The notes under the pieces were generated by a model. It had not been told where the DNA came from, did no database searches, and saw only the letters and a list, made by a program, of their open reading frames with translations. Below are positions 42,904-51,446 of a DNA stretch of 64,000 nt, one piece after another (position 1 is the stretch's first letter; the number at the start of each line of letters is the position of its first letter). The position numbers and the translations under genes are program-made. The stretch lies in NCBI RefSeq assembly GCF_031454185.1, contig NZ_JAVDQI010000004.1, positions 62,001-126,000 of the forward strand. The letters are read 5' to 3'. This stretch comes from Methanococcoides alaskense (lineage in GTDB: Archaea > Halobacteriota > Methanosarcinia > Methanosarcinales > Methanosarcinaceae).

Positions 42904-45621
42904 TCACCATTTCAGGAAAGTCTTTGCAAGCAATGACCCCTTTCTGATGTAATATTTCCTTATCTCATCCTGCACGAACAGCAATATTGCAAAAGGCATT
43001 GCAAGTACAAGATATTCCATTGAGAACGGTGCTGTTCCAAATATCTTGTTCGCAAATGGATGGAACATTATCATGGAAAGTATCACTAATTCGCTCACTA
43101 CCGCCAGTAGTATCATTTTATTCGTGAACATATTCCTGGATAGTGCAGACTCAATTCTTGTACGGGATACGAGCAAATTTGCTATCTGGCAGACTATGAC
43201 CGCAGCAAAAAACGCCATAATGGCCTGTCTGTAGAGAAGATCATTGCTTAGCAAGGCCTGTCCCCAGGTCCAGCCCCCATCCAGAAGTACTGCAAAATAA
43301 CAGGTAAAGCCTGCCAGGGCTTCGATGGGTCCTTTCATTCCATAGGATGTCAAAAGTACCTGTGGTGTCAGGAGCCTTTCATATTTTGAGCGGGGAGGAC
43401 GCTTCATTATGTCCCCTTCCCCCTTCTCAACAGCCAGTGCCAGTGCCGGAAGTATATCTGTACCAAGGTCGATGGCAAGGATCAACTGCACGTTCATGGG
43501 CAGGGGTATCGAAAGGAGGACAAATGCAATGAATGGCAGTATTTCCGGAATGTTGCTTGTAAGGATGTAGGCAATGAACTTCTTGATGTTATCGAAGACT
43601 GTCCTTCCTTCTTCCACCGCATTGACGATAGTGGCGAAATTATCATCAAGAAGTATCATGTCAGCAGATTCTCTTGCAACATCCGTACCGCTTCCCATGG
43701 CGACACCCATGTCTGCGTTCTTTATTGCAGGAGCATCATTTACACCATCCCCGGTCATGGTCACTATCTCTCCTCTTGACTGAAACGCCTGTACTATCTT
43801 CAATTTCTGGACCGGGGATGTTCGTGCGAATATAATATACGGAGCCTTCAGTTTTTTTGAAAGTTCATCAATTGATAATTTGTCCAGCTCAGCACCTGTG
43901 ATCATCACCGGCTCATGGCCATTGCTACTAAAACCAACGTTCTTTGCAATGGAAAGGGCAGTTACCGGATGATCTCCTGTTATCATCACTACTTTAATTC
44001 CCGCCTGATGACATTTGTGAATAGCATCTTTGACCTCAGGTCTGTGAGGATCTACCGCACCGGCAAAACCGATAAATGTAAAACCTGTGTCGTATTCGAT
44101 CTCCTCATCTGCCCTGCGATATGCAAGAGCAAGCACACGTTCACCTCTTCCAGCGATCTTCAAATGCATATCAAGGAGCTTGTTCCGGTCATCTTCGGTA
44201 ATAGGTACTTCGTCCCCGTCCATCAGGATATGGTCGCACATTTTAATAACAACTTCAGTTGCGCCTTTCAGGTAGGATTCCTGTTCACCCGGATAAGTAT
44301 GGTAAATTACCTGCATTCTTTCTTTCAGGGAGTCGAACGAATACTCCTTCAAGCGAGTATTATTTTCCCGCATCAGATCAATATCAGCAAATTTGGATGC
44401 GTACATCAACAACGCACCTTCAGTGGGGTCTCCCTTATATCTCGAAGGTCCTTCAACGAGCCTTGAATTATTGCAAAGTACTGCTACTTTCATTAGAATG
44501 TCTGGTGGAACTTCCCCGTTGCTCACATCAATTTGCTCAAAGCCCAGGGTCATTGAATGTATGGCCATCTTATTCTGGGTCAGTGTTCCGGTCTTATCCG
44601 TACAAATGACCGTGGTCGATCCAAGGGTTTCCACAGATTCGAGCCGTTTGATAAGTGCATTCCGCTTTGCCATTCTTTTTGAAGCCAGACTTAAGGACAG
44701 GGTCACAGTCGGAAGCAATCCTTCAGGGACATTGGCAACTATGATACCTATTGCAAAAATGAGATTTAACAGGAACAGATCCTGTGTCACAAAGCCGATT
44801 GTAAAGAATGATATTCCGAGAAATATTGCAATTATTGAGATGATCCTGATGAAATTATTGAGCTCTTTGCGAAGGGGTGTTTCAACTGATGTTGTCTGTT
44901 CCGTCAGGGTTGCAAGCTTTCCCATCTGTGTATTGTGCCCAGTTCCATAAACAACGGCTTTTCCGTTCCCTGTCAATACAAGCGTTCCTGAGAAGACCAT
45001 ATTCCTGCATTCGAGTATATTTGGATGGGTGCATTCAAGGGAGCGTAACTGTGGCTCAGCCTCCCCCGTCAATGACGAATTGTCCACTTTCAAAGTGTTC
45101 TCTTCAATGAGCCGGCCATCGGCAGGGACCTTGTCTCCTTCTTCAATGAATATGACATCCCCGACAACTAGTTCGGGTGCCAATATTTCCTTTATCTCTC
45201 CATCTCTCAGGACCTTGGCAACAGGGGGTATAAGTTGGCGAAAACTCGCCATTATCTGTTCTGCCTGATATTCCTGTATAAAGGTGAACGTGGCATTGAG
45301 AATGACAACTCCAAAAAGCGCAATGGCGATGTACAAGTTGCCTTTTCCAGGGTCAAGCAGTTCTGCTGCATAGGAAAGCGAAGCCCCTGCAATAAGCAGG
45401 ACCGAGAAAAAATTGTTGAATTGCTTAAAGTACTTTTTGAGAACTGATTCGCTCCCTATATTCTCAAAAATATTCCTTCCACAGATCTCCAGCCTTTTTA
45501 AGGCTCCACGTGTTGTTAATCCCTCGATGCCAGCATCGAACCTTTTGAGAAAATCTTCAAGAGAAATGCTATGCTCATCGCCTTTTGTCTCGCAATCAGG
45601 ACCTTTATTGTTGAGTATAAT
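42904..45621 (-). CDS. P2-type cation-transporting ATPase
   Basis: An ion pump that forms a phosphorylated intermediate. Motifs: SSLTGEAEP, NVPEGLLPTVTLSLSLAS in M4, ICTDKTGTLTQNK with the phosphorylated Asp, the KGATEVV nucleotide site, and MTGDGVNDAPAIKNADMGVA. NVPEGL is like the P2C (Na,K-ATPase-like) and P2A groups; the ion is not proven. The frame is open upstream of a TTG at 45336, and this extra 95 residues contain the N-terminal domain (ISLEDFLKRFDAGIEGLTTR, then ALKRLEICGRN). No ATG is in that part. Either an ATT at 45621 after GGGGGT is used, or one G too many in the run 45626-45630 separates it from ATG 45643, which reads MLRVRG. About 905 residues in all, normal for the family. 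Confidence 0.93.
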   Translation of the reverse strand: MILNNKGPDCETKGDEHSISLEDFLKRFDAGIEGLTTRGALKRLEICGRNIFENIGSESVLKKYFKQFNNFFSVLLIAGASLSYAAELLDPGKGNLYIAIALFGVVILNATFTFIQEYQAEQIMASFRQLIPPVAKVLRDGEIKEILAPELVVGDVIFIEEGDKVPADGRLIEENTLKVDNSSLTGEAEPQLRSLECTHPNILECRNMVFSGTLVLTGNGKAVVYGTGHNTQMGKLATLTEQTTSVETPLRKELNNFIRIISIIAIFLGISFFTIGFVTQDLFLLNLIFAIGIIVANVPEGLLPTVTLSLSLASKRMAKRNALIKRLESVETLGSTTVICTDKTGTLTQNKMAIHSMTLGFEQIDVSNGEVPPDILMKVAVLCNNSRLVEGPSRYKGDPTEGALLMYASKFADIDLMRENNTRLKEYSFDSLKERMQVIYHTYPGEQESYLKGATEVVIKMCDHILMDGDEVPITEDDRNKLLDMHLKIAGRGERVLALAYRRADEEIEYDTGFTFIGFAGAVDPHRPEVKDAIHKCHQAGIKVVMITGDHPVTALSIAKNVGFSSNGHEPVMITGAELDKLSIDELSKKLKAPYIIFARTSPVQKLKIVQAFQSRGEIVTMTGDGVNDAPAIKNADMGVAMGSGTDVARESADMILLDDNFATIVNAVEEGRTVFDNIKKFIAYILTSNIPEILPFIAFVLLSIPLPMNVQLILAIDLGTDILPALALAVEKGEGDIMKRPPRSKYERLLTPQVLLTSYGMKGPIEALAGFTCYFAVLLDGGWTWGQALLSNDLLYRQAIMAFFAAVIVCQIANLLVSRTRIESALSRNMFTNKMILLAVVSELVILSMIMFHPFANKIFGTAPFSMEYLVLAMPFAILLFVQDEIRKYYIRKGSLLAKTFLKW

Positions 45622-45946
45622 GTTACCCCCGTACTCTCAACATATTTGTAGATATAACTGTAATAATAGGATATAGATTGTTCTATCTGAGCAAATTACA
45701 GGGTTAAAATATTCGGGGTATTTTTTAGAAAGAGGTAAGCTTCCAGCAGATCAGCTTTTCAATTTAAAACCGTAGTTGTTTTTATCATGAGCAATAAAAC
45801 GAGTTCGGGCACAGCTCATGAATCATATTTATGGTATAGAAAAAGTGCAAGCCCATGAAACATATTTGAATATTTTCGGGTGGAATTGGTATCAGTTACT
45901 TGTGATCATAAATTTGTAAAGTAGAGGCTAATAAAAAGGCGATGAA
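45622..45946. other. Intergenic stretch without a recognised gene
   Basis: About 325 AT-rich bases between the ATPase start and the start of the duplicated module. No credible frame, RNA or repeat was seen beyond the promoter zone of the ATPase gene. Confidence 0.4.
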
Positions 45947-45983
45947 GTAAAGAAGTTTCCGGTCTTACGGAAGGCTCCTTTAC
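45947..45983. terminator. Hairpin after the 55-residue gene, copy 1
   Basis: GTAAAGAAGTTTCCGG and the partner CGGAAGGCTCCTTTAC form a long imperfect stem just after the stop of the small gene on the minus strand. It is the same hairpin as at 57828-57862, with one mismatch added. Confidence 0.6.
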
Positions 45984-46151
45984 TTAGAAGAGGCTAGCAT
46001 AAGATGAAAGTCTGAGGAAGGCCATCAGAGCAATTGATACTGTAAGGGTGGCAATGAATGCTCCGTTTCCATCAATTTTAAGTCCTCTATTTGTCCATTC
46101 AAGGATACTGTCTTCGTCATCCATTGTAGAACCTGCGTAGTATGTGTCCAT
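45984..46151 (-). CDS. 55-residue membrane peptide, copy 1
   Basis: A short protein starting MDTYYAGSTMDDEDSILEWT, then NRGLKIDGNGAFIATLTVSI and ending ALMAFLRLSSYASLF. The last half is a membrane helix with a short tail. A near-identical copy lies at 57865-58032; base changes between the copies are mostly silent or conservative, so both are probably real genes. AGGAGAAAAG precedes the ATG. I do not recognise a family. Start and stop are both inside the duplicated module. Confidence 0.75.
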   Translation of the reverse strand: MDTYYAGSTMDDEDSILEWTNRGLKIDGNGAFIATLTVSIALMAFLRLSSYASLF

Positions 46152-46404
46152 TTCTTCTTTTCTCCTGGTTTTATGGGCAATGCGTATCTATCACGGTTAA
46201 TCATTGCACACATCTATAACGATTAATCATTTATTAATGTTTCGGAGTAGAGCATTATTTGCAAGATTAAATGAGAGCCATTAAGCATATTGGAATGATC
46301 AACTACTCTGATCGGCCCACAGTCATTTCTGGTTCCCGGGATACTTAGCTATATAGTTCCTCATTCCCATCTTATAATTGGACCAAATTATTCTAACAAC
46401 TGGG

Positions 46405-46605
46405 GGTTCCCTGGTATGAAGGTAAATATTATCTTGTTGCTCTCAAAGACCATTTGAACATGGTTTTTTCAATTGATGGTCTGTCAGAAAAAGAGAAATA
46501 ACTTTTTGACGGCACAGGAAAAACAATGAAGCATATAAAGGTATTTCCCTGAAAGAGATAGATGAAGAAGAGATCGTTAGGTTGCTTAAAGTAGTAAAGA
46601 AATAA
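46405..46605 (+). pseudogene. DUF1801 relic, copy 1
   Basis: Contains the C-terminal part of a DUF1801 (YdhG-like) protein: VPWYEGKYYLVALKDHLNMV, then FSIDGLSEKEK and a stop (TAA), with FDGTGKTMKHIKVF continuing in the same frame. A further one-base shift at TTTCCCTGA is shared with the other copy. The N-terminal part is deleted; the junction lies at CTGGG (46400-46404), which occurs twice in copy 2. Confidence 0.8.
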
Positions 46606-46689
46606 TGGACCAATATACTACTGATAATATCCCCTGATAAGCCCAATACCAGTATCTGTGATATCAGGCTCCTGCCTGACCTTAGGACA

Positions 46690-47117
46690 GCATCCTGTTG
46701 GCAAGCCAGGGGGATGTCGCTGTTACAATAAAGCACAAGTAACCAGATACGTCCTTCGAAGATATTGTAATCATATAGCAATTTATCCTAGGAGTGGCCT
46801 ATGACAAAGTGTCCAAAGAGGAATTCAAAGCATATTGTCAGGCACAACCACATCAGTCCAACATAGATGAACTGTACAGATTTCCCCGAAATACCTGAAT
46901 ATTTCAGGAAAATATAGGTAACTGTAAATATGACCGCGCTGAAGATCACCGAACTTATCGGGTGGGCAAGAAGTTCACCAGTATATGGTGCATAAAGCCC
47001 TCTTGATATGCCATTTAATATAGCAGGTATTATGAAAAGCAACCAGAGCCCAAAGGAATACAAATAAAGTTTGGGAACCATATTAGTAATTTTGACCTTT
47101 ACAGATAAAAAATTATT
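46690..47117 (-). pseudogene. Four-helix membrane protein, broken copy 1
   Basis: Matches the intact-looking protein at 61243-61704: VPKLYLYSFGLWLLFIIPAI, then FLKYSGISGKSVQFIYVGLM and FEFLFGHFVIGHS. Three lesions are seen. The original ATG is AAG. A Trp codon (TGG in the other copy) is TAG at 46788-46790, after which LLYDYNIFEGRIWLLVL continues in frame. A one-base shift follows before SPWLANRML. If the UAG is read as pyrrolysine the frame continues to the next lesion. The function of the family is unknown. Confidence 0.8.
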
Positions 47118-47229
47118 CTTCTATTTAAAATTAATATTGTAAGTTTCAAGCTTTAATTTAGGTTTTTTAGCCAGATCGTGTGTATATTTTGGTTTAGACT
47201 CTCCACAGAGCCAATATCTTTACAAAACC

Positions 47230-47237
47230 TAATATAG
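47230..47237 (+). promoter_or_regulatory. Possible TATA box of the glycogen cluster
   Basis: TAATATAG lies 48 bases upstream of the TTG start of the glycogen synthase gene. GGGGG at 47273-47277 is the ribosome site. The spacing fits an archaeal promoter. This is a call by eye. Confidence 0.35.
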
Positions 47238-47284
47238 TGTTCCTGCTAATTCTATAGACGATTAATAAGTTCGGGGGTTAATGG

Positions 47285-49090
47285 TTGATCGAACGTAAGT
47301 GTATTATTATCGCTGGTGAAGAAGCTGGTCCGAAGTCCAATAAGATGGGCGGTATATGGAATGTTATTGATGCGGAAGTAAAGAATCTTGCTCAAATGCT
47401 TGAAGACGGTACCATCGAAGAGGAATCGGTTCCAAGGATCTTCGTTGTGGGTTCTTATTATGGGCATAGTGGTTCGGATTGGAACAAAGGTCTGAATCGT
47501 ATCACAGACATGACTGAATTTGATGATTTTGTTCCCGATGAAGAACTTTCAATGATCATTGAAGAACTCAAGGTAAAAGGTATTGAACTTGTTGTTGGAG
47601 CCATACAGATCAAAGGGATAGAAATTGTTTACTTGATGTTCAAGACCAATGATTTTTGTAGAGTGGTCGTTGAATATAAAGGCGAACATATTTGTCTGGA
47701 AAATAAGATCAAGGCTGAAGCTTATGACCTCATTGGTCTCGATTCCCTATCTTTTGAGGATCTGGGGAACAGGACCGAATATACACATTATCTTAATCTT
47801 TCATATGCAATATCTGAATTTGTTCATACTCTAGTATCTCTCAGGGAAGAGACTGCCGGTGCCTATAAAGATAAACTGATATCCGAATTTGCCAGTTCTT
47901 TGATGCCTACATTGTATGTTTCACTGCACTGCCACGAGTTTGGGGTATTTTATGCAATTGCCAGACTCAAGAAGATAGGTGTTACTATCAATACAGTTGC
48001 AACATATCATGCAACTATTCCAGGAAGAGTTGCAGGACATCTTTCTATAAAGAAAATACGTGAAAATGATAGTTCATTGGGTGACGGGGCTCCAAAGAAT
48101 ATGGTAACTCTTGAGTCGTTGTCCTCATATGCAGATGTTGTAACTGCAGTAGGAGATTCTACAAAAAAAGAGATCAAATTGTTCTATGGCATTGATTCCA
48201 TTGTTGTAAGGAATGGTATCGATCTTGAGATAGAGGACATCGATGAACTATTGGATAAAAAGTTAAAATGCCGTACTAAGATCCAGGAATTAACTGCCAG
48301 TAAACTTTATAATACGCATCACAGTGTAGAGCTATTGCCGGAAAAGATAATTCCTATATTCTCTATATCACGGATCGAAATTGAAAATAAAGGTTATCCT
48401 GACCTACTGGATTCACTTCTTCTTCTTGACAGGATGGTAAGGATCGAGATCGAAGCTGGTAGGCTTGATAATAACTACAGGGTCGTGTGTTTCATCATAA
48501 CTGCTCATGGTCCAAAAACAAATCTGCCGGAAAATTTCCCGATCATGCTCAATGAAGATATACTGATCGGTGAAGAATTGCGGATCCAAAATATGATCGA
48601 GAACAGGGGACTTGAATGTTCCAAACTTCCAAATGGTGACAGGTATGTTTCTGCTATTCTTTACCCCCAGTGGTTGTCAGACCATGATGGCGGTTTCAAC
48701 ATGAATGTTGATGAATTCATGGCTGGCTGTATTGCCGGCATATTCCCTTCAAGATACGAGCCTTTTCTGTTGACTGGTCTTGAAGCTGGAAAGGAAGGAA
48801 CTCCCAGCATTGTCAGCAAGGTTTGTGGATTCAGTGATGCGTTAAGCACTGCCAAGCGTCTGGTGATGGGTATGGGTGGGGTACTGGTGGTTGATAATAT
48901 CGATCTTGCCTATCTTGAAACGATAGCAGATTATGCACTTACCCTGGATTACTTCATAGACACTTACACTGATGACAAAACAAAATACAACTTCCTCTGT
49001 CAGGAAGCAAATCTCCTTGCTAAGGAGATGAACTGGAAGGAGCCTACTAAGCAATACTACGAGATGCTTACAGGTACAAAATTAAAATAA
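47285..49090 (+). CDS. Glycogen synthase (GT3-like)
   Basis: Adds glucose from a nucleotide sugar to an alpha-1,4-glucan. The 601-residue protein has GGIWNVIDAEVKNLAQML at the start (donor-binding loop, like the eukaryotic GT3 glycogen synthases), SLHCHEFGVFYAIARLKKIG and TYHATIPGRVAGH in the middle, and FPSRYEPFLLTGLEAGKEG with the E-x7-E pattern near the end. The size also fits GT3. The start is TTG 47285, with GGGGG 7 bases upstream; an ATG at 47281 is out of frame. It is the first gene of a seven-gene run in the same direction for glycogen making and breakdown. No nucleotide-glucose pyrophosphorylase is in the run. Confidence 0.88.
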   Translation: MIERKCIIIAGEEAGPKSNKMGGIWNVIDAEVKNLAQMLEDGTIEEESVPRIFVVGSYYGHSGSDWNKGLNRITDMTEFDDFVPDEELSMIIEELKVKGIELVVGAIQIKGIEIVYLMFKTNDFCRVVVEYKGEHICLENKIKAEAYDLIGLDSLSFEDLGNRTEYTHYLNLSYAISEFVHTLVSLREETAGAYKDKLISEFASSLMPTLYVSLHCHEFGVFYAIARLKKIGVTINTVATYHATIPGRVAGHLSIKKIRENDSSLGDGAPKNMVTLESLSSYADVVTAVGDSTKKEIKLFYGIDSIVVRNGIDLEIEDIDELLDKKLKCRTKIQELTASKLYNTHHSVELLPEKIIPIFSISRIEIENKGYPDLLDSLLLLDRMVRIEIEAGRLDNNYRVVCFIITAHGPKTNLPENFPIMLNEDILIGEELRIQNMIENRGLECSKLPNGDRYVSAILYPQWLSDHDGGFNMNVDEFMAGCIAGIFPSRYEPFLLTGLEAGKEGTPSIVSKVCGFSDALSTAKRLVMGMGGVLVVDNIDLAYLETIADYALTLDYFIDTYTDDKTKYNFLCQEANLLAKEMNWKEPTKQYYEMLTGTKLK

Positions 49091-49165
49091 TATCTGTACA
49101 TGTTAAAAAAGTATTGTTCTTATGAAAAGAAAATAAATATGTCTGTATTGGGGATGATGGGAAAT

Positions 49166-50155
49166 ATGTCAGAGATACGCAAGCACTATTTTCTGGATGA
49201 ATATTGCATAATAGCACCAGGAAGAAGTAAAAGACCTTCAGTGTTCAAATCAGAAAAGAAAGAAAAGGCCTCCAATAAGTGTGTTTTTTGTGCCGGGGAA
49301 GAAGATAAAACACCTCTTGCAACTGCTGTTTATAAAAATGGCAGTATTCTGAAAGATTCCGAAAGTTCAAGAGTAACAGGATGGGATGTGCGTTGTATGC
49401 CAAATCTTTATCCTGCACTTGCTCCGGATGCAGGTGAAGTTAATTCTGACCATGAGGTACTTCCAGGTTATGGTTTTCATGAAGTTATAGTTGAAACACC
49501 TACGCATGAGAATGTGATCCCTGATCTTTCAGATGAAGAGATGGCATTACTTATGAAGGTCTATCAGGATCGTGTAATACACTACGAAGGCATCGATAAT
49601 GTTGAATACGTTTCACTGTTTAAGAACTGGGGGGAAAAGGCCGGTGCGTCTCTGGAACATAGCCATTCTCAGCTAATAGCGATGCCCATTAAACCTCCGC
49701 TATTAGTGGAAGAGATGAAGGTCATTGGATCCTTTTCAAGATGTCCTTATTGTGACATCGTAGAAAAAGAAAGCAAAAGTGAGAGGCTCTTATATGAAAA
49801 TGAGCATTTTACGGTTATAGCACCTTATTGCTCAAAGGTCCCGTATGAGCTGTGGATCTTGCCTAAGGAGCATATAAATCATATCTCAGGTTTTGATCAG
49901 GACCACTTGGACTCTCTGGGAAAAGCAATACGTTCTGCTCTTTCATGTCTCCGGGACAATATGGGTGAGATTCCTTATAATTACATGTTCTATCAGCTAA
50001 GAGATGAACCTGGATATCACTTTAACTTGAAGCTTCAACCGGTTACAACGAAGGCAGCGGGTTTTGAGAAAAATACCGAAGTATACATTAATACAATGCC
50101 TCCGGAAACGGCTGTGAAATATCTTCAGGGTAATTTTCAGGATGGCTCTGAATGA
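49166..50155 (+). CDS. Galactose-1-phosphate uridylyltransferase-like protein
   Basis: A histidine-triad nucleotidyltransferase of 329 residues. HYFLDEYCIIAPGRSKRPS and CVFCAGEEDKTP (zinc-binding Cys pair) open it; GFHEVIVETPTHENVI, NWGEKAGASLEHSHSQLIAM (HSHSQ active site) and CPYCDIVEKE follow, then WILPKEHINH. GalT enzymes swap UMP between UDP-glucose and galactose-1-phosphate. In this cluster the enzyme may instead link sugar-1-phosphate and nucleotide sugar pools, like some GalT-like ADP-glucose phosphorylases. That is inference. MSEIRKHYF at 49166 is chosen as the start because family proteins begin there; earlier in-frame ATGs exist at 49100 and 49139. Confidence 0.88.
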   Translation: MSEIRKHYFLDEYCIIAPGRSKRPSVFKSEKKEKASNKCVFCAGEEDKTPLATAVYKNGSILKDSESSRVTGWDVRCMPNLYPALAPDAGEVNSDHEVLPGYGFHEVIVETPTHENVIPDLSDEEMALLMKVYQDRVIHYEGIDNVEYVSLFKNWGEKAGASLEHSHSQLIAMPIKPPLLVEEMKVIGSFSRCPYCDIVEKESKSERLLYENEHFTVIAPYCSKVPYELWILPKEHINHISGFDQDHLDSLGKAIRSALSCLRDNMGEIPYNYMFYQLRDEPGYHFNLKLQPVTTKAAGFEKNTEVYINTMPPETAVKYLQGNFQDGSE

Positions 50156-50217
50156 TACTTTTAAGTACTAATCTAAATATTTAACGAATACTATAAACTA
50201 ATTGGATTTGAAAGAAA

Positions 50218-51387
50218 ATGGGGAAAAATTTAAAGATCGGTATGTTCTCTTGGGAGAGTTTACATTCGATAAAAGTGGGTGGTATAGCTCCGCATGTTTC
50301 CGAACTTGCTGAAGCTCTTGCGAAGACCGGACATTCAGTCCACATATTTACCAGAAATAATGGACTGGATCCATATGGAGAGGTCAATGGAGTTCACTAC
50401 CATAGAGTAGACCATTCTCTCTCAGGAGGCATTGTTCAGCAAATGGATAGCATGTGTGATTCAATGTACTCGAAGTTCATTGATGTTACGAAGGAATATG
50501 GCAAGTTCGATATATTACATGCACATGACTGGCATCCTTTCAATGTGGTCTCAAGGATCAAATATGAATTTGGTATACCATTTATGTTCACATATCACAG
50601 TACAGAATGGGGACGTAATGGTAACATACATGGAAACTGGTGGGAAGCCGAGGAAATATCCCATAGGGAATGGAAAGCTGGATATGAGGCTACGAAGGTC
50701 ATATCTACATCACAGCAACTTACCGATGAGATCAAGTTCCTGTACCAGATACCCGACGAGAAGATCTCGATCATTCCAAACGGTATCTTCCATGGAAAGA
50801 TAAAAAAGGATGTTGATGCCGGTGAAGTGAAAGAAAGATTAGGTATCCATCCTCTCGCACCGGTTGTTCTGTTCATAGGACGTATGAGCTACCAAAAAGG
50901 TCCGGACCTGCTTGTTGAAGCTATACCTGAAGTGCTGGATCATCGCTGGGACACTCAATTCGTTTTCATTGGTGAAGGTGAAATGCGCCCTCCCTGTGAA
51001 GCTCTTGCAAATGCTGAAAAAGTTTCAGACAATTGCCATTTCCTGGGGTATGTAGATGATGAAAGAGCCAAGGACTGGTTCAATGCATGTGATATTCTCT
51101 GTATTCCAAGCAGGAACGAACCTTTTGGAATTGTTGTCCTTGAAGGGTGGGATGCTGAGAGGACCATCGTTGCAACAGATGCTGTCCAAATAATCGATAA
51201 TTTCGTAGATGGTATCCTTGTCTACAAAAAACCGGATTCCATTGCATGGGGCATAAAGTACGTACTTGATGACCTCTCCAATGGCAGCATGAGAAAGACC
51301 GGTAAAGAGCTTATAGAGACTAAATATAACTGGCTCAAGATCGCAGAAAATACAAGTGAAGCATACCTTGATGCTCTCAAAAACTAA
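50218..51387 (+). CDS. GT4 glycosyltransferase, glycogen synthase-like
   Basis: A 389-residue GT-B enzyme. KIGMFSWESLHSIKVGGIAPHVSELAEAL is the N-terminal GGIA-type acceptor/donor loop; LHAHDWHPFNVV and FTYHSTEWGRNG lie in the first domain, and IIPNGIF, LFIGRMSYQKGPDLLVEAIP, FLGYVDDERAKDWFNACDI and CIPSRNEPFGIVVLEGWDAE (E-x7-E) in the second. Such archaeal GT4 enzymes make alpha-1,4-glucan or transfer glucose to maltodextrin. Together with the GT3-like enzyme it gives the cluster two possible glucan synthases. It starts 62 bases after the GalT-like gene. Confidence 0.9.
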   Translation: MGKNLKIGMFSWESLHSIKVGGIAPHVSELAEALAKTGHSVHIFTRNNGLDPYGEVNGVHYHRVDHSLSGGIVQQMDSMCDSMYSKFIDVTKEYGKFDILHAHDWHPFNVVSRIKYEFGIPFMFTYHSTEWGRNGNIHGNWWEAEEISHREWKAGYEATKVISTSQQLTDEIKFLYQIPDEKISIIPNGIFHGKIKKDVDAGEVKERLGIHPLAPVVLFIGRMSYQKGPDLLVEAIPEVLDHRWDTQFVFIGEGEMRPPCEALANAEKVSDNCHFLGYVDDERAKDWFNACDILCIPSRNEPFGIVVLEGWDAERTIVATDAVQIIDNFVDGILVYKKPDSIAWGIKYVLDDLSNGSMRKTGKELIETKYNWLKIAENTSEAYLDALKN

Positions 51388-51446
51388 ATTATGGCTATCA
51401 ATAGTGCTGATGCCATCAATAATATAATAAAATAGGAGGCTTGGGA

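Larger units (their letters stand above)
45947..46605 (+). repeat. Duplicated module, left copy
   Basis: This segment matches 57828-58619 over its length in the same orientation: terminator hairpin, 55-residue gene, shared intergenic sequence (for example CATATTGGAATGATCAACTA against CATATTGGAATTATCAACTA) and a DUF1801 relic. The left copy lacks 134 bases of the DUF1801 region. A four-helix membrane gene follows in both places. The two copies flank the glycogen cluster. Confidence 0.85.

Noticed and set aside
46443..46781. 112-residue minus-strand frame next to the membrane gene copy
   Set aside because: It starts as the read-through of the broken membrane gene, then leaves its frame and runs antisense to the DUF1801 relic; not a gene of its own.
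47190..47213. CTCTCCACAGAGCC resembling a MITE end
   Set aside because: Only about 13 bases match and no partner end or interior similarity was found.
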